From the NCBI GenBank assembly GCA_019261985.1, contig JAFAQY010000020.1:1-64000 (forward strand): DNA of 64,000 nt. The letters are read 5' to 3'. The notes beneath the pieces were generated by a model that was given only the letters and a program-made list of their open reading frames with translations, was not told the DNA's origin and made no database searches. The translations under genes were made by a program, and so were the position numbers. The DNA comes from Bryobacterales bacterium. Lineage in GTDB: Bacteria > Acidobacteriota > Terriglobia > Bryobacterales > Bryobacteraceae. This document shows, in pieces, positions 39,279 through 49,085 of this stretch (within the stretch, counting starts at the first letter, position 1; each line of letters begins with the position of its first letter).

Positions 39279-39377
39279 CAGCGCGGTGCTAACCGCGCTG
39301 TTCGAGGCTTTTGCAAAGATCGCCAGGCGGGTTGGCAACCCACCGCAGGTTGGCAACCTGCCTACAACGGCTTATTC
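39279..39377. repeat. Intergenic hairpin cluster (TTGGCAA family)
   Basis: CAGCGCGGT/GCTA/ACCGCGCTG (39279-39300) is a perfect 9-bp stem just after the DUF1501 stop and could work as a terminator, although no T-run follows. GGGTTGGCAACCC and GCAGGTTGGCAACCTGC come next, with the same core as the cluster at 13.5 kb but different stems. The remaining 180 bases up to the TonB gene hold no gene; GAGGAG lies upstream of its ATG. Confidence 0.65.
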
Positions 39378-39560
39378 CTTCCATAGGATATTTTGATTGG
39401 ATTTTGCATACCCCCTGCGATAGCCTGATATAACAAAGCAGTTGGTGGGACCGTCACTACGTGTTGTCATTCCCGCTGCTTTTCTCCTGGTTTGAGACAG
39501 ACGACCCCGTTTAGCGTCTCGCAATCCCTTTAAGAAACTTTCCCCGAGGAGACCTGGCCG

Positions 39561-42500
39561 ATGAAACGGTTAGCTGCAGTTCTATTTTTGGCAACGCTGC
39601 CTCTGGCAGCTCAAACCAGTTCTTTACAAGGAGTGATTAGCGATGCTCAGGGAGCCGTGATTCCCTCCGCGATCGTCACCGTTACGAATAGCGATACGTC
39701 GGCTTCGCGCAAAGAGGTCACCGACAATTCCGGCACATTTAGATTCCTTCAAGTTATACCCGGCCCATACAAGATCGAAGTTCAAAAGCCGGGATTCAAG
39801 ACGAAGGCCGCCAACATGTCGCTGCAGGTGGACGTGCCCGCAACGCTGAATGTCACGCTCGAAGTCGGGGAGACTATCGAAACGGTGAACGTTACCGCGG
39901 AAGCCACGCAAATAAACACGGAGAATGCGACAGTTGGCAATCCTTTCACCGAGGTTCAGGTTCAACAGCTCCCATTGCAAACGCGGAATGTAGTCGCGCT
40001 GCTGAGCGTGCAGCCCGGAGTCAGTTCTACGGGGCAAGTATTGGGGGCGCGGCCGGACCAAAACAACGTGATGCTCGATGGCGTCGATGTGAACGATAAT
40101 CGCGGCACCACAGCCAACAACGGCTTCAATGCAGTGCTTCCGATTCCGCTCGATTCCGTGCAGGAGTTCCGCACCACCATCGCGGGGCAGGGCGCGGATT
40201 TAGGCCACGCGGCCGGAGGGCAGGTGGCGATCGTGACCAAGGGGGGCACCAATCAGTTTCATGGTTCGGTGTACGAATATAACCGCAACACTGCGTTTGA
40301 AGCTAACGATTGGTTCAGCAATCGCGCCGGCGTGCCGCGCCCCGCGCTGATCCGCAACCAGTATGGCGCGTCGCTCGGCGGACCCATCGTTAAGAACAAG
40401 CTGTTCTTTTTCTTCAACTGGGAAGCACGCAAGGATCGTAGCCAAGCCGCCACCACCGCCACGGTTCCGAGCGACAGCTTCAAGCAGGGAATCGTAAAAG
40501 TTCTTCTAAAGAGCGGACAAACGGTTTCGCTCAGCCCATCGGACGTGAAGGCGATCGATCCCCTCGGTATCGGCGAGAACTCGTACATGTTGAGCCTGAT
40601 GCAGCAATATCCATCGGGAAACAATCCGCTGGGCGCGTCCGATAAAGGTTTGAATTTCAATTCCCTGCTCTTTAACGCGTCCCAGCCCCTGAACAATCAC
40701 GCGGAAGTGGCGCGCATGGACTATAACATCGATAACGCCGGCAAACATCAGATTTCGGTCCGTGGAACACTGAACGGCGCTTCCCAGGAGCCGACAACTG
40801 GACTGGCCCTATTTCCCGGCCAAGCGCCTTCGCAAGTCCTGCTCGATAACTCTCGCGGTGTTGCGGCCCGTTACACCTATGTTATTGCGCCTAATATGGT
40901 GAACGTTTTTAATTACGGCTATACGCGCCTGGGTACTTCGAGCACGGGCACGGAAGCCGTCGTACCGAGTTTCGGGTTCACGACTCTAACCGCTACAACA
41001 CGGCCAAGCACGCGTATCGCGCCCACGCCGAATTACACGGACGATTTCACTTGGACCAAGGGTCGCCACACGATTCAGGCAGGCATGAATTTTCGACAAG
41101 CGCAGAACATCACCACCTCCGGCGCGAATGTTCCGAGCTATCGCTTCAACAGGAATACACTGCTCGGGCTGGGTAACGATATTACGGCGCCGGTGCTGGC
41201 TTACATCCAGCAATCCGCGCCGGGAGCGGCGCTCTCCTCGACAACCAACGTTGCAAATGCTTTCGGCGCGATGTTCGGAATGTTGAACAACGCGAGCGCA
41301 ATTTATAATTTCGGCATCAACGGCCAGGCGGTTCCGTTTGGCCAGCCGCTAGCGCGCAACTACATTTCGAATTCGCCCGAGGAATACGTACAAGATACCT
41401 GGAAAGCACTTCCGAATCTTACGATCACGGCTGGTCTGCGTTACTCGATTTACGGAGTTCCCTACGAAGCGAACGGCGTGCAAGTGGTTCCGCAAACCTC
41501 AATCAATCAGTACTTCGCGGATCGGGGCGGCGCGGCACTGGCCGGCATTCCGAATTACGCGGTGCCGACTTCGTACATTACCTACATCGTCGGCGGGCCG
41601 GTGAACAAGGGGCCTGCATTCTATCCCACCGATCATAAGGACTGGGCGCCGCGTTTGGGCATCGCATACTCGCCGAAGGGTGGAAGTTGGCTTGAGCGGA
41701 TCATGGGTAAGGGCAGCGTGTTCCGCACCGGCGCCGGCATTGTCTATGACAATTACGGCAACGGGATGGCGGCGGCGTTCGCTAACAACGGTTCACCCGG
41801 ATTGGCGACTTCGGTCGCGCAGCCGGTGAACACGAATTACAGTACGGCACTGCGCTACAACGGCAGCGCGTATCCGGCATTGTCCGCCGCCACCGGCGGT
41901 ATGTTCCCCTATACGCCTCCTCTGGTCACCGGCGGCTTCACCACCTTCACGGGGGTTTCCAACGATTTGAAGGCGCCCTACGAATATGTGCTGAACGCAC
42001 ATTATGCGCGGCCGCTGCCGAAACACATGAGCATCGAGGTCGGCTATGCGGGACGCCTGGCGCACCGTGCGCTCGTGCAACAGGACATTGGTCAGCCGCT
42101 CGAGCAATTCGTCGATCCGAAGTCCGGGCAGTCCCTTGCTCAAGCCAGCGCGGTGCTTGCCAATCTGTACAACACCGGCCTAACGCCGGCACAAGTGAAG
42201 GCGAATCCGAATCTGGTTCCGCTGCTGCCATTCATCCAAAACATGTTCCCCGGCGCGTCCGGACTTTACATTCCGGGTAGCGCATCCGCAAACCTCTTTT
42301 ACGACGCATACAACGTCTACGCCGGAAGCTGGACGGACACGATCAACGATATGGACCGCATTCGCCAGCCGAATGGCAAGTGCATCGTGATCTTCGGATG
42401 CAACACGTTTTTCCCGACCCAGAACTCTGGCGTCCTTGCGTACACGAACGCCGGCAAATCCGCATATCACGCCATGACCATTTCGCTGCGGCGCACACTC

Positions 42501-43319
42501 TCGAGCGGCTGGGGGTACGACTTTAACTACACCTGGTCGCATGCAATCGATAACGCCTCCGGCGCGGAAGGATTCGATCCCACCGGAACTTCGAGCAACA
42601 TTTCAGGATTTGCGAGTGGAATCTCAGATCTTCAAAATGGTTTCTGCCCCAATTGCAGCCTTGGCCCGGCCGAATATGACGCGCGGCATCAGATCACCGC
42701 GGACGCCGTGGCCGAGCTTCCGTTCGGCAAGGGAAAGCATTTCGTGAGCAACGCTTCCACCTGGCTTGATGAAGTGATTGGGGGATGGCAGGTATCGATG
42801 CTGTATAGCTTCCATACCGGGAACCCGCTGAACTGCTCGGCTTCGGGTATCTACAACACAAATTACCTGAACTCGTCGTATTGTACGCTCGCTCCGGGTG
42901 TGACCTCGATCCCGACGAATGGCCTGGCTTTTGACCAACTAGGGATTCCGAGCATCTTCAGCAATACCAACGCTAGTTACGATTTCGTGCCGGCTCCCGC
43001 GGGGGCGGTGGGGTACCGGGGGATCTTCCGCGGGCCAGGCTTTTGGAACACCGACGTCGCGGTGAGCAAGTTCTTCAAGCTCCCCAAGGAAAACATGCAG
43101 CTCCAGCTTCGCGGGGAGGCTTATAACATCTTCAATCACGAGAACTTCGCGAATCCGGGAAGCAGTGGCAACTCAAACCTCAGCATCACTCAGCAGCCGG
43201 GCCTGACAACGGCGGGCACGTACGCCGCGTACGGATCGGCGACCTTCGGCGAGATCACCTCGACCAACCCGGCGAGCGCGCCTCGGGTGTTGCAGGTGGC
43301 GCTGCGGTTTACGTTCTAG
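39561..43319 (+). CDS. Large TonB-dependent receptor, paralogue of the one at 21322
   Basis: 1252 residues. Signal peptide MKRLAAVLFLATLPLAAQ, CarboxypepD-reg-like domain (LQGVISDAQGAVIPSAIVTV), plug (LPLQTRNVVALLSVQPGV, NNVMLDGVDVNDN) and a barrel ending LQVALRFTF. The two receptors share these motifs closely but diverge in the barrel loops, so substrates probably differ. CGAGGAG lies shortly before ATG 39561. It is followed at once by an intrinsic terminator. No adjacent transporter partner suggests a substrate. Confidence 0.92.
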   Translation: MKRLAAVLFLATLPLAAQTSSLQGVISDAQGAVIPSAIVTVTNSDTSASRKEVTDNSGTFRFLQVIPGPYKIEVQKPGFKTKAANMSLQVDVPATLNVTLEVGETIETVNVTAEATQINTENATVGNPFTEVQVQQLPLQTRNVVALLSVQPGVSSTGQVLGARPDQNNVMLDGVDVNDNRGTTANNGFNAVLPIPLDSVQEFRTTIAGQGADLGHAAGGQVAIVTKGGTNQFHGSVYEYNRNTAFEANDWFSNRAGVPRPALIRNQYGASLGGPIVKNKLFFFFNWEARKDRSQAATTATVPSDSFKQGIVKVLLKSGQTVSLSPSDVKAIDPLGIGENSYMLSLMQQYPSGNNPLGASDKGLNFNSLLFNASQPLNNHAEVARMDYNIDNAGKHQISVRGTLNGASQEPTTGLALFPGQAPSQVLLDNSRGVAARYTYVIAPNMVNVFNYGYTRLGTSSTGTEAVVPSFGFTTLTATTRPSTRIAPTPNYTDDFTWTKGRHTIQAGMNFRQAQNITTSGANVPSYRFNRNTLLGLGNDITAPVLAYIQQSAPGAALSSTTNVANAFGAMFGMLNNASAIYNFGINGQAVPFGQPLARNYISNSPEEYVQDTWKALPNLTITAGLRYSIYGVPYEANGVQVVPQTSINQYFADRGGAALAGIPNYAVPTSYITYIVGGPVNKGPAFYPTDHKDWAPRLGIAYSPKGGSWLERIMGKGSVFRTGAGIVYDNYGNGMAAAFANNGSPGLATSVAQPVNTNYSTALRYNGSAYPALSAATGGMFPYTPPLVTGGFTTFTGVSNDLKAPYEYVLNAHYARPLPKHMSIEVGYAGRLAHRALVQQDIGQPLEQFVDPKSGQSLAQASAVLANLYNTGLTPAQVKANPNLVPLLPFIQNMFPGASGLYIPGSASANLFYDAYNVYAGSWTDTINDMDRIRQPNGKCIVIFGCNTFFPTQNSGVLAYTNAGKSAYHAMTISLRRTLSSGWGYDFNYTWSHAIDNASGAEGFDPTGTSSNISGFASGISDLQNGFCPNCSLGPAEYDARHQITADAVAELPFGKGKHFVSNASTWLDEVIGGWQVSMLYSFHTGNPLNCSASGIYNTNYLNSSYCTLAPGVTSIPTNGLAFDQLGIPSIFSNTNASYDFVPAPAGAVGYRGIFRGPGFWNTDVAVSKFFKLPKENMQLQLRGEAYNIFNHENFANPGSSGNSNLSITQQPGLTTAGTYAAYGSATFGEITSTNPASAPRVLQVALRFTF

Positions 43320-43351
43320 TACCGCAGAATTTGGCATACAGCCCGCTGTGG

Positions 43352-43376
43352 GGCGGGCTTCAGCCCGCCTTTTTTT
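43352..43376 (+). terminator. Intrinsic terminator after the TonB receptor
   Basis: GGCGGGC/TTCA/GCCCGCC (43352-43369) followed by seven T residues (43370-43376). The stem-loop is a member of the GCTTCAGC hairpin family, so a repeat unit has become a terminator. It serves the plus strand only; ureG ends convergently at 43386. Confidence 0.85.
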
Positions 43377-43385
43377 AAAACTGCC

Positions 43386-44051
43386 CTACGCGTGAGAGTG
43401 ATGGTGGTGATGATCGCCATGCGCGTGGCTGGGCGTGCCTGGGGCCGTCAAGCCGCGCGCTTTCTGCTCTAACAGCCAAGCGGTGACTTGGTCCAGTCCG
43501 GTCCCGTCCACCAGATTCGTAAAGATGAACGGGGCATCGCCGCGGGCGCGTCGCGCGTCCCGATCCATGACCTCGAGTGACGCGCCGACGTGAGGCGCGA
43601 GGTCCATCTTGTTGATCACCAGCAGATCGCTGCGCTTGATTCCGGGGCCGCCTTTGCGCGGGATTTTATCGCCGCCCGCGACATCGATGACATAGATGAA
43701 TGCGTCGACCAACTCGGGGCTGAACGCGGCAGCGAGATTGTCGCCCCCGCTTTCGACAAAGATCAGCTCAACTCCAGGATGCCTCGCTTCCAGTTCCGCA
43801 ATCGCCTCCAGATTCATGGATGCGTCTTCGCGAATTGCCGCATGCGGACAACCGCCCGTTTCGACGCCGAGCACGCGGTCCGCGGGCAGCGTGCCCTGCC
43901 GCATCAGGAATTCGGCATCCTCCTTGGTATAGATATCGTTGGTGACGACGGCCAGGTTCAATTGCGGCCAAAGCCGTTTGCTGAGCCGGTCAACCAGGGC
44001 GGTTTTGCCGCTGCCGACGGGACCGGCGATACCTACTCGAAATGCTCGCAT
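43386..44051 (-). CDS. ureG: Urease accessory GTPase UreG with a C-terminal histidine tail
   Basis: 221 residues. P-loop [10 protein letters not shown] (10-19), [25 protein letters not shown] (nickel-binding Cys-Pro-His), [13 protein letters not shown] and NKMDLA (G4). It couples GTP hydrolysis to nickel insertion into urease. The C-terminus ends [13 protein letters not shown], a metal-binding tail more usual on UreE, which is absent from this operon. I infer that UreG here also collects nickel. It is the last gene of the operon, 10 bases after ureC. Confidence 0.96.
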   Translation of the reverse strand: MRAFRVGIAGPVGSGKTALVDRLSKRLWPQLNLAVVTNDIYTKEDAEFLMRQGTLPADRVLGVETGGCPHAAIREDASMNLEAIAELEARHPGVELIFVESGGDNLAAAFSPELVDAFIYVIDVAGGDKIPRKGGPGIKRSDLLVINKMDLAPHVGASLEVMDRDARRARGDAPFIFTNLVDGTGLDQVTAWLLEQKARGLTAPGTPSHAHGDHHHHHSHA

Positions 44052-44061
44052 TCAAGACTCC

Positions 44062-45774
44062 TTAAAACAAAAAATATCGTTGGGCCAACGGCAGGATTGT
44101 CGCCGGCTCGCAAGTTAATAGCTCGCCGTTTGCGCGAACTTCGTATGTCTCCGGGTCCACCTCAATCTCCGGCGTCGCGGAGTTGTGGATCATGTCCCGC
44201 TTGCCTATGCCGCGGCAGTTTCGGACGGCCACGGCGCGTTTCCTGAAAAGCTTCTCGATACCAGCATCTAGCGAAGCCGCGGAAACAAATGTCGCCGACG
44301 TTGACGCGGTCGCTCCTCCGAACGATCCGAACATGGGGCGATAGAGCACGGGCTGCGGCGTGGGGATCGACGCATTGGCATCGCCCATTACGCTCCACGC
44401 TATGAAGCCGCCTTTGATCGCCATCTCGGGCTTCACGCCGAACATCGAGGGCTTCCACAAAACTATGTCCGCGAGCTTCCCTGGCTCAATAGAACCAACT
44501 TCCCCGGCGACCCCGTGCGTCACCGCCGGATTAATCGTATATTTCGCAACGTAGCGCTTGGCGCGGAAGTTATCGTTGCGCGAGGAATCCTCTGGCAGAG
44601 CGCCTCTTTGAGTCTTCATCTTATGCGCCGTCTGCCATGTTCGAGTGACTACTTCGCCGATGCGGCCCATCGCCTGCGAGTCGCTTGAAATCATGCTGAA
44701 AACGCCAAGATCGTGCAGGATATCTTCGGCGGCGATGGTTTCCGGACGGATGCGGCTTTCGGCGAACGCCACGTCTTCGGGGACCTGAGGGTTCAAATGA
44801 TGGCAGACCATCAGCATGTCAAGGTGCTCGGCAATGGTGTTGATCGTGTATGGGCGCGTGGGATTGGTGGAGGAAGGAAGGATATGCGGCAACGCCGAGA
44901 TGCGGATGATGTCGGGTGCGTGGCCGCCGCCTGCGCCTTCCGTGTGATAGGTGTGAATGGCGCGTCCGGCGATCGCGGCGATGGTGTCTTCCACGAAACC
45001 GGCTTCGTTGATGGTATCGGTATGAATCGCGACTTGGACATCCAGCTTATCCGCCACACGCAGGCACGCGTCGATAGCGGCGGGGGTGGTGCCCCAGTCT
45101 TCATGCAGCTTCAGGCCGCAAGCTCCGGCCCGGACCTGCTCTTCCAGCGGCTCGCCGGTGCCCGCATTGCCTTTGCCGAGGAAGCCGAAGTTCATCGGCC
45201 ATGCATCCGCGGCTTCGAACATGCGGGCCAGGTTCCAGGCGCCCGGAGTGCACGTCGTCGCGGCTGTGCCGGTCGCGGGTCCGGTACCGCCGCCGATCAT
45301 TGTGGTGATGCCGTTCGACAGAGCCTCATAGACTTGCTGCGGCGAGATGAAATGGATATGGCTGTCGATGGCGCCGGCGGTGGCGATGAGATTTTCGCCT
45401 GCGATAACCTCCGTCGATGCCCCCACCACGAGCTCGGGATCGACGCCTTCCATTGTGTCCGGATTTCCGGCCTTGCCGACCTTCACAATGCGGCCATCGC
45501 GGATTCCGATGTCGGCTTTGACAATCCCCCAGTAATCGAGAATCAGCGCATTGGTGATCACTAGGTCGAGCGCTCCCGCCGAGCGAGTGGCGCGGGCGCT
45601 TTGGCCCATTCCGTCGCGGATGACTTTCCCTCCTCCGAACGTGATCTCGTCTCCGTAAACGGCGAAATCTTTTTCGACTTCGACGATCAGATCGGTGTCG
45701 GCCAGGCGGATGCGGTCCCCGGTGGTGGGGCCGTAGAGATCGGCGTAGGTGCGGCGTGGAATGGAGAGGCTCAT
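44062..45774 (-). CDS. ureC: Urease alpha (catalytic) subunit
   Basis: 570 residues, full length. Nickel ligands and catalytic motifs are present: [22 protein letters not shown] (carbamylated Lys), [25 protein letters not shown] and the flap [24 protein letters not shown] (Cys and catalytic His). [13 protein letters not shown] is also present. It hydrolyses urea to ammonia and carbamate with two Ni ions. The start overlaps the ureB stop by four bases. It appears fully functional. Confidence 0.98.
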   Translation of the reverse strand: MSLSIPRRTYADLYGPTTGDRIRLADTDLIVEVEKDFAVYGDEITFGGGKVIRDGMGQSARATRSAGALDLVITNALILDYWGIVKADIGIRDGRIVKVGKAGNPDTMEGVDPELVVGASTEVIAGENLIATAGAIDSHIHFISPQQVYEALSNGITTMIGGGTGPATGTAATTCTPGAWNLARMFEAADAWPMNFGFLGKGNAGTGEPLEEQVRAGACGLKLHEDWGTTPAAIDACLRVADKLDVQVAIHTDTINEAGFVEDTIAAIAGRAIHTYHTEGAGGGHAPDIIRISALPHILPSSTNPTRPYTINTIAEHLDMLMVCHHLNPQVPEDVAFAESRIRPETIAAEDILHDLGVFSMISSDSQAMGRIGEVVTRTWQTAHKMKTQRGALPEDSSRNDNFRAKRYVAKYTINPAVTHGVAGEVGSIEPGKLADIVLWKPSMFGVKPEMAIKGGFIAWSVMGDANASIPTPQPVLYRPMFGSFGGATASTSATFVSAASLDAGIEKLFRKRAVAVRNCRGIGKRDMIHNSATPEIEVDPETYEVRANGELLTCEPATILPLAQRYFLF

Positions 45775-46085
45775 TTCGTCCCTTTGCCTTGGTGGCCAAG
45801 CACGACGCGCGCGCCGGCGAATTCCACCAGATTGACTTCCTTTTCTTCGCCCGGCTCGAAGCGGACGCTTGTGCCGGCGGGGATGTTGAGCCGCATCCCG
45901 CGCGCCGCGCTCCGCTCGAACTTCAAGCCGTTGTTTACTTCGAAAAAGTGATAGTGGCTGCCGACTTGTACGGGGCGGTCGCCGGTATTGCGCACGATGG
46001 CGGTTGCAGTCTTGCGGCCCGCATTGGCGTCAATCGCCTTGTTCTCGAGAATGTATTCACCTGGTTTCATCTGGACGAGCCTCAT
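45771..46085 (-). CDS. ureB: Urease beta subunit
   Basis: 104 residues from ATG 46085; the longer open frame runs into ureA and is a shadow. [20 protein letters not shown], then [19 protein letters not shown] and [14 protein letters not shown], are classic UreB motifs. It is a structural subunit of the cytoplasmic (alpha-beta-gamma)3 urease. It overlaps both neighbours (ATGA at each end). Confidence 0.96.
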   Translation of the reverse strand: MRLVQMKPGEYILENKAIDANAGRKTATAIVRNTGDRPVQVGSHYHFFEVNNGLKFERSAARGMRLNIPAGTSVRFEPGEEKEVNLVEFAGARVVLGHQGKGTK

Positions 46086-46384
46086 TGAATTGGATCGTGT
46101 ACTGTCACTAATTTCGTCCCATCTGGAAAGGTAGCTTCCACCTGCACCTCGTGGATCATTTCTGGAATGCCTTCCATGACGTCCCCTGTTCCCAGCACCG
46201 TTCCCCCGAGGCTCATGATTTCCGCGACCGTTTTTCCGTCGCGAGCCCATTCGAGAATCTCGGCGGTAATCAGCGCCATCGCTTCCGGATAATTCAGCTT
46301 CAGGCCCCGTGCGCGCCGTTTTCGCGCGACGTCGGCGGCAACATAAATCAGCAGGCGCTCTTGTTCGCGTGCCGTGAGATGCAT
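46082..46384 (-). CDS. ureA: Urease gamma subunit
   Basis: 100 residues, the standard length. [63 protein letters not shown]. Smallest structural subunit of urease. The start follows ureD by nine bases; the stop overlaps the ureB start. Separate gamma and beta genes are the common bacterial arrangement. Confidence 0.97.
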   Translation of the reverse strand: MHLTAREQERLLIYVAADVARKRRARGLKLNYPEAMALITAEILEWARDGKTVAEIMSLGGTVLGTGDVMEGIPEMIHEVQVEATFPDGTKLVTVHDPIQ

Positions 46385-46393
46385 TGTGTTCTC

Positions 46394-47278
46394 CTAGTAA
46401 ACCTTTCGCGGCGGGATGGCGTCCTCCCCGGTCACCGCTTTGCGCGCTCGGCGCCAGAACTCAATCAAGGCCGCCGGAATAACGCGATACGAAGCGGTGA
46501 CTCCGCGGACCAGCACGCCGCCGGAGTGAAGAGTTGTCGCCCCCCAGATGGCTTCTCCGTGGCGCGTCCGCTCGCTCGCGACCGAGTTCAGTTCGTCTTC
46601 GAGCGCGCGCCAAAACACCGGCTCCCGGCTTGGTTGGCAAACGTACAAACTAGCTATATACGAGTACTCCCCCAGGCGGGCGGGCACCGCGAGCGGCCGC
46701 TTCTTGGGCTCGAGCAGAAAACTTTCGCGCATCAATGGCATGCTGCCGCTGGAAATTTCGCTTTCCACGCGCAGCCTCTCGAATGCGAACGATTCGCCCG
46801 AGGCCAGACGCCCCGGCGCGAGAACTTCCCACCAAAACACACATGCGCTCTCCGCAAGATGAATCCGAGTGCATTGTGTATGGCGCGAGCGCGCATAAGG
46901 GATCACCGGGTCGGGCAAGTATTCGAGGCGCGCTCGTTCGCCGACGATAAACTCCACGTGCTGTTCGGAATCGGGCGCGCCGGCGCGATGGCGATACAAC
47001 CGAGTCGCGCCGGTAGTGGTGATCTGCGCGGCTGCGCCGGGATCGACCTGCACTCGAAGCGAGAGACGATCTCCGGCCAGGACGCCGCCGGAAACGTTGT
47101 TCAGATGCACCAATGTGCCGGCGTCCGGCTGTGGAAACGCGCGCACCACCTTCCACGGGGGGTCCTGGCGCAGCACCCTGATTCGGGTTGGCTCAAAACG
47201 CAAACTCAGCTGATGAAGAGGCGCGTCTCGAGCGAGCCGTGGCGCATCGACGCCAGCTCCGGATACGGACTGAAGCAC
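46394..47278 (-). CDS. ureD: Urease accessory protein UreD
   Basis: About 294 residues from GTG 47278, with GAGGAGG four bases before it; a TTG one codon earlier is possible. [21 protein letters not shown] and [14 protein letters not shown], then [15 protein letters not shown], are UreD signatures. It forms the UreDFG complex that docks on apo-urease and passes nickel through an internal tunnel. The start region overlaps the end of ureF by 73 bases, an unusually long overlap in a different frame. Confidence 0.93.
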   Translation of the reverse strand: MLQSVSGAGVDAPRLARDAPLHQLSLRFEPTRIRVLRQDPPWKVVRAFPQPDAGTLVHLNNVSGGVLAGDRLSLRVQVDPGAAAQITTTGATRLYRHRAGAPDSEQHVEFIVGERARLEYLPDPVIPYARSRHTQCTRIHLAESACVFWWEVLAPGRLASGESFAFERLRVESEISSGSMPLMRESFLLEPKKRPLAVPARLGEYSYIASLYVCQPSREPVFWRALEDELNSVASERTRHGEAIWGATTLHSGGVLVRGVTASYRVIPAALIEFWRRARKAVTGEDAIPPRKVY

Positions 47279-47832
47279 CAAACCTCCTCATTCGCTGAAG
47301 CCCGTGCGATCTCGGGTTTCAAGTTCCACAGGATCTTCGCCGCCGCGGCCTGCCCTAGCGGCATTAAGCGCTGGCACGCGGATACGAGGCCCGCTACGGA
47401 CTGATGCACATACGCGAGAGCGGTATCGTTTTCGGAAATTCCTAACAATGCGCCGGCGGCTCCGAAGACGACGCAGTAATGCAAGCCCGTATCGAGCACG
47501 GCCGATCCCAGCAACCCATTGACTAGATCGGCGAATCTCCGCCCTAATTTCAAACTGGCGTCTCGGGACTCCCGCGCCGGGCGGCGCGCGCTGTAATCGC
47601 GGCTGAGGCGCTGCGGGTCGCCCGCTCGCCATCCGAACCGCACGAATGCCGCATCCAGACGGCCGCTTTCTTCTAGATGATCGCGCAGGAACTCTTCGAG
47701 ATTCTGCGGCGCTAGTACGCCTTCTTCCGCGAGGGTTTCGAGACCGAACGAATGCGCCGCGCCGCCGACCGGCAATGCCGAGTCGGCAAGCTGAAGTAAA
47801 CGCAGCAACGATACGTTTGTGGAATTAGCCAT
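47206..47832 (-). CDS. ureF: Urease accessory protein UreF
   Basis: 208 residues from ATG 47832; TTG 47865 is an in-frame alternative. [23 protein letters not shown] is the UreF signature, with the usual helical body and a C-terminal SLETRLFIS that should engage UreG/UreD. First gene of the operon ureF-D-A-B-C-G. UreF gates the GTPase activity of UreG during nickel delivery. No ureE and no urea transporter lies beside it. Confidence 0.93.
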   Translation of the reverse strand: MANSTNVSLLRLLQLADSALPVGGAAHSFGLETLAEEGVLAPQNLEEFLRDHLEESGRLDAAFVRFGWRAGDPQRLSRDYSARRPARESRDASLKLGRRFADLVNGLLGSAVLDTGLHYCVVFGAAGALLGISENDTALAYVHQSVAGLVSACQRLMPLGQAAAAKILWNLKPEIARASANEEVWCFSPYPELASMRHGSLETRLFIS

Positions 47833-48000
47833 GCGCCTGTTGCTTAACGGCGGGGTTATGCGCAAACTTGGCGCGCTTGCGAAAAAAACGCTTAATTGAA
47901 AATTGTACCAGCGGCGCGTAACGCAGGCGACTGTTCAAAGCGCGGCAGAACCGAACCTGACGCCGCCGGACCGGTCGACTTTCCGCGTCGGCCCTGTAGG

Positions 48001-49056
48001 CTATTCCACCTTCCTCGGGACCGGAGTCCAGGAACTATCGGGGTTATAGCGTTCCATCTGCTTGAACTGATCAAGGGTCTGCGGGCCCAAATCCTTCTCG
48101 TAAACCACGCCATCGTTGCTGACGATGAAGCTGCTCACGCCGGTTACACCATACTCTGCGGGGGCTGCGACTAGCGCGAAGCCGCCGATCATGAGGCCGT
48201 GCACCACAAAATCCAACTGGCCGAGCGGCGCAGCCGGACCTTGCCCCTTCAGGATCTTAAAAAAGTAGCCATGATAAGGCTCCGGCTTGTCGGGGTTATA
48301 GCCCTGCTCAATGGCTTTAGCGATGTTTTCACCGATAGGGCCGCCCCATGTACCGTCGGGGTTTTGCCAAGCCAAACCATCATGTTTGCCGGGCGTGCTC
48401 ACAATTCGCTGCGCATACTGGCTTATGTCAGGCATGGTGGGTGGGCGAGGCCCGTATTTCTCCGCGTATTCGTCCTGCGCCTCTACATAGCCCCGGCAGA
48501 TGTCGATGGCGTCAAGCTCATTGGCCCCGATCCGGCGAACCATCAGTTCCTCGCGTCCTTCGTTGGCATCGAAAAACCATTTCCCACCCCTCCGCGCCAG
48601 CGGCACAGGGAAAGGCCAGTCTTCGTTGCCGACCACGAGAAATGCGCGATTCGCGGCCTTCGGGTCGATAGAAACTTTTTTCTTCTCGCGAGCCTCCGCG
48701 GCAAAATCAGCGGCGTCTCTTCGGTCTTGTGCAAAGTCGCCCGTGAAAATGACGTCCATCCCGTCCCGGCCAAAAATCTGCTCCAGGGCAGGCACATCGA
48801 ATTTCTCGGCTGCAGCCACCAGTGCATCGGCAGCCTGTTGGGGAGTGTCAAAGGCCTTCGCTGTCGCTGGAGTTGTAGCAGCCTTACCCTTAGCGGTTGA
48901 TGCACCCGTGGGTGCTGAAGCTGGAGCCGCCTTGGCAGCCGGAGCCGATTTCGCCGCGGCTTGTTGTGCTGAAAGCCCTGACAAACCTATCCAGGCCACG
49001 ATCGTCGCGCACAAAATGCCCCTGTTTACGGAGACTTTCGCGGATGCTGATTTCAT
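48001..49056 (-). CDS. DUF2950 exported protein
   Basis: 351 residues from ATG 49056, with GGTGGAG just upstream. Signal peptide GILCATIVAWIGLSGLSAQQ, then an Ala/Pro/Lys-rich linker. The conserved part starts FDTPQQAADALVAAAEKFD, with IFGRDGMDVIFTGD, WPFPVPLARRGGKWFFDANEGREELMVRRIGANELDAIDICRGYVEAQDEYA split by family-typical motifs, and YHGYFFKILKGQGPAAP. DUF2950 function is unknown. It follows the DUF3300 gene by 29 bases, a frequent pairing. Confidence 0.9.
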   Translation of the reverse strand: MKSASAKVSVNRGILCATIVAWIGLSGLSAQQAAAKSAPAAKAAPASAPTGASTAKGKAATTPATAKAFDTPQQAADALVAAAEKFDVPALEQIFGRDGMDVIFTGDFAQDRRDAADFAAEAREKKKVSIDPKAANRAFLVVGNEDWPFPVPLARRGGKWFFDANEGREELMVRRIGANELDAIDICRGYVEAQDEYAEKYGPRPPTMPDISQYAQRIVSTPGKHDGLAWQNPDGTWGGPIGENIAKAIEQGYNPDKPEPYHGYFFKILKGQGPAAPLGQLDFVVHGLMIGGFALVAAPAEYGVTGVSSFIVSNDGVVYEKDLGPQTLDQFKQMERYNPDSSWTPVPRKVE

Positions 49057-49085
49057 AATCTCCACCTTTGCCTGTTTCTGGTCGA

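Noticed and set aside
39275-39560. CRISPR-like tandem repeats after the DUF1501 gene
   Set aside because: The repeats are hairpins of differing stems without regular spacers, and no cas genes are present.
46085-46250. N-terminal extension of UreB
   Set aside because: The longer frame overlaps ureA, is Arg/Gly-rich and not found in UreB proteins; ATG 46085 gives the standard length.
48667-48679. Third GATAGAAACTTTT site
   Set aside because: It lies inside the DUF2950 coding sequence, lacks the right half of the palindrome, and is best explained as coding.
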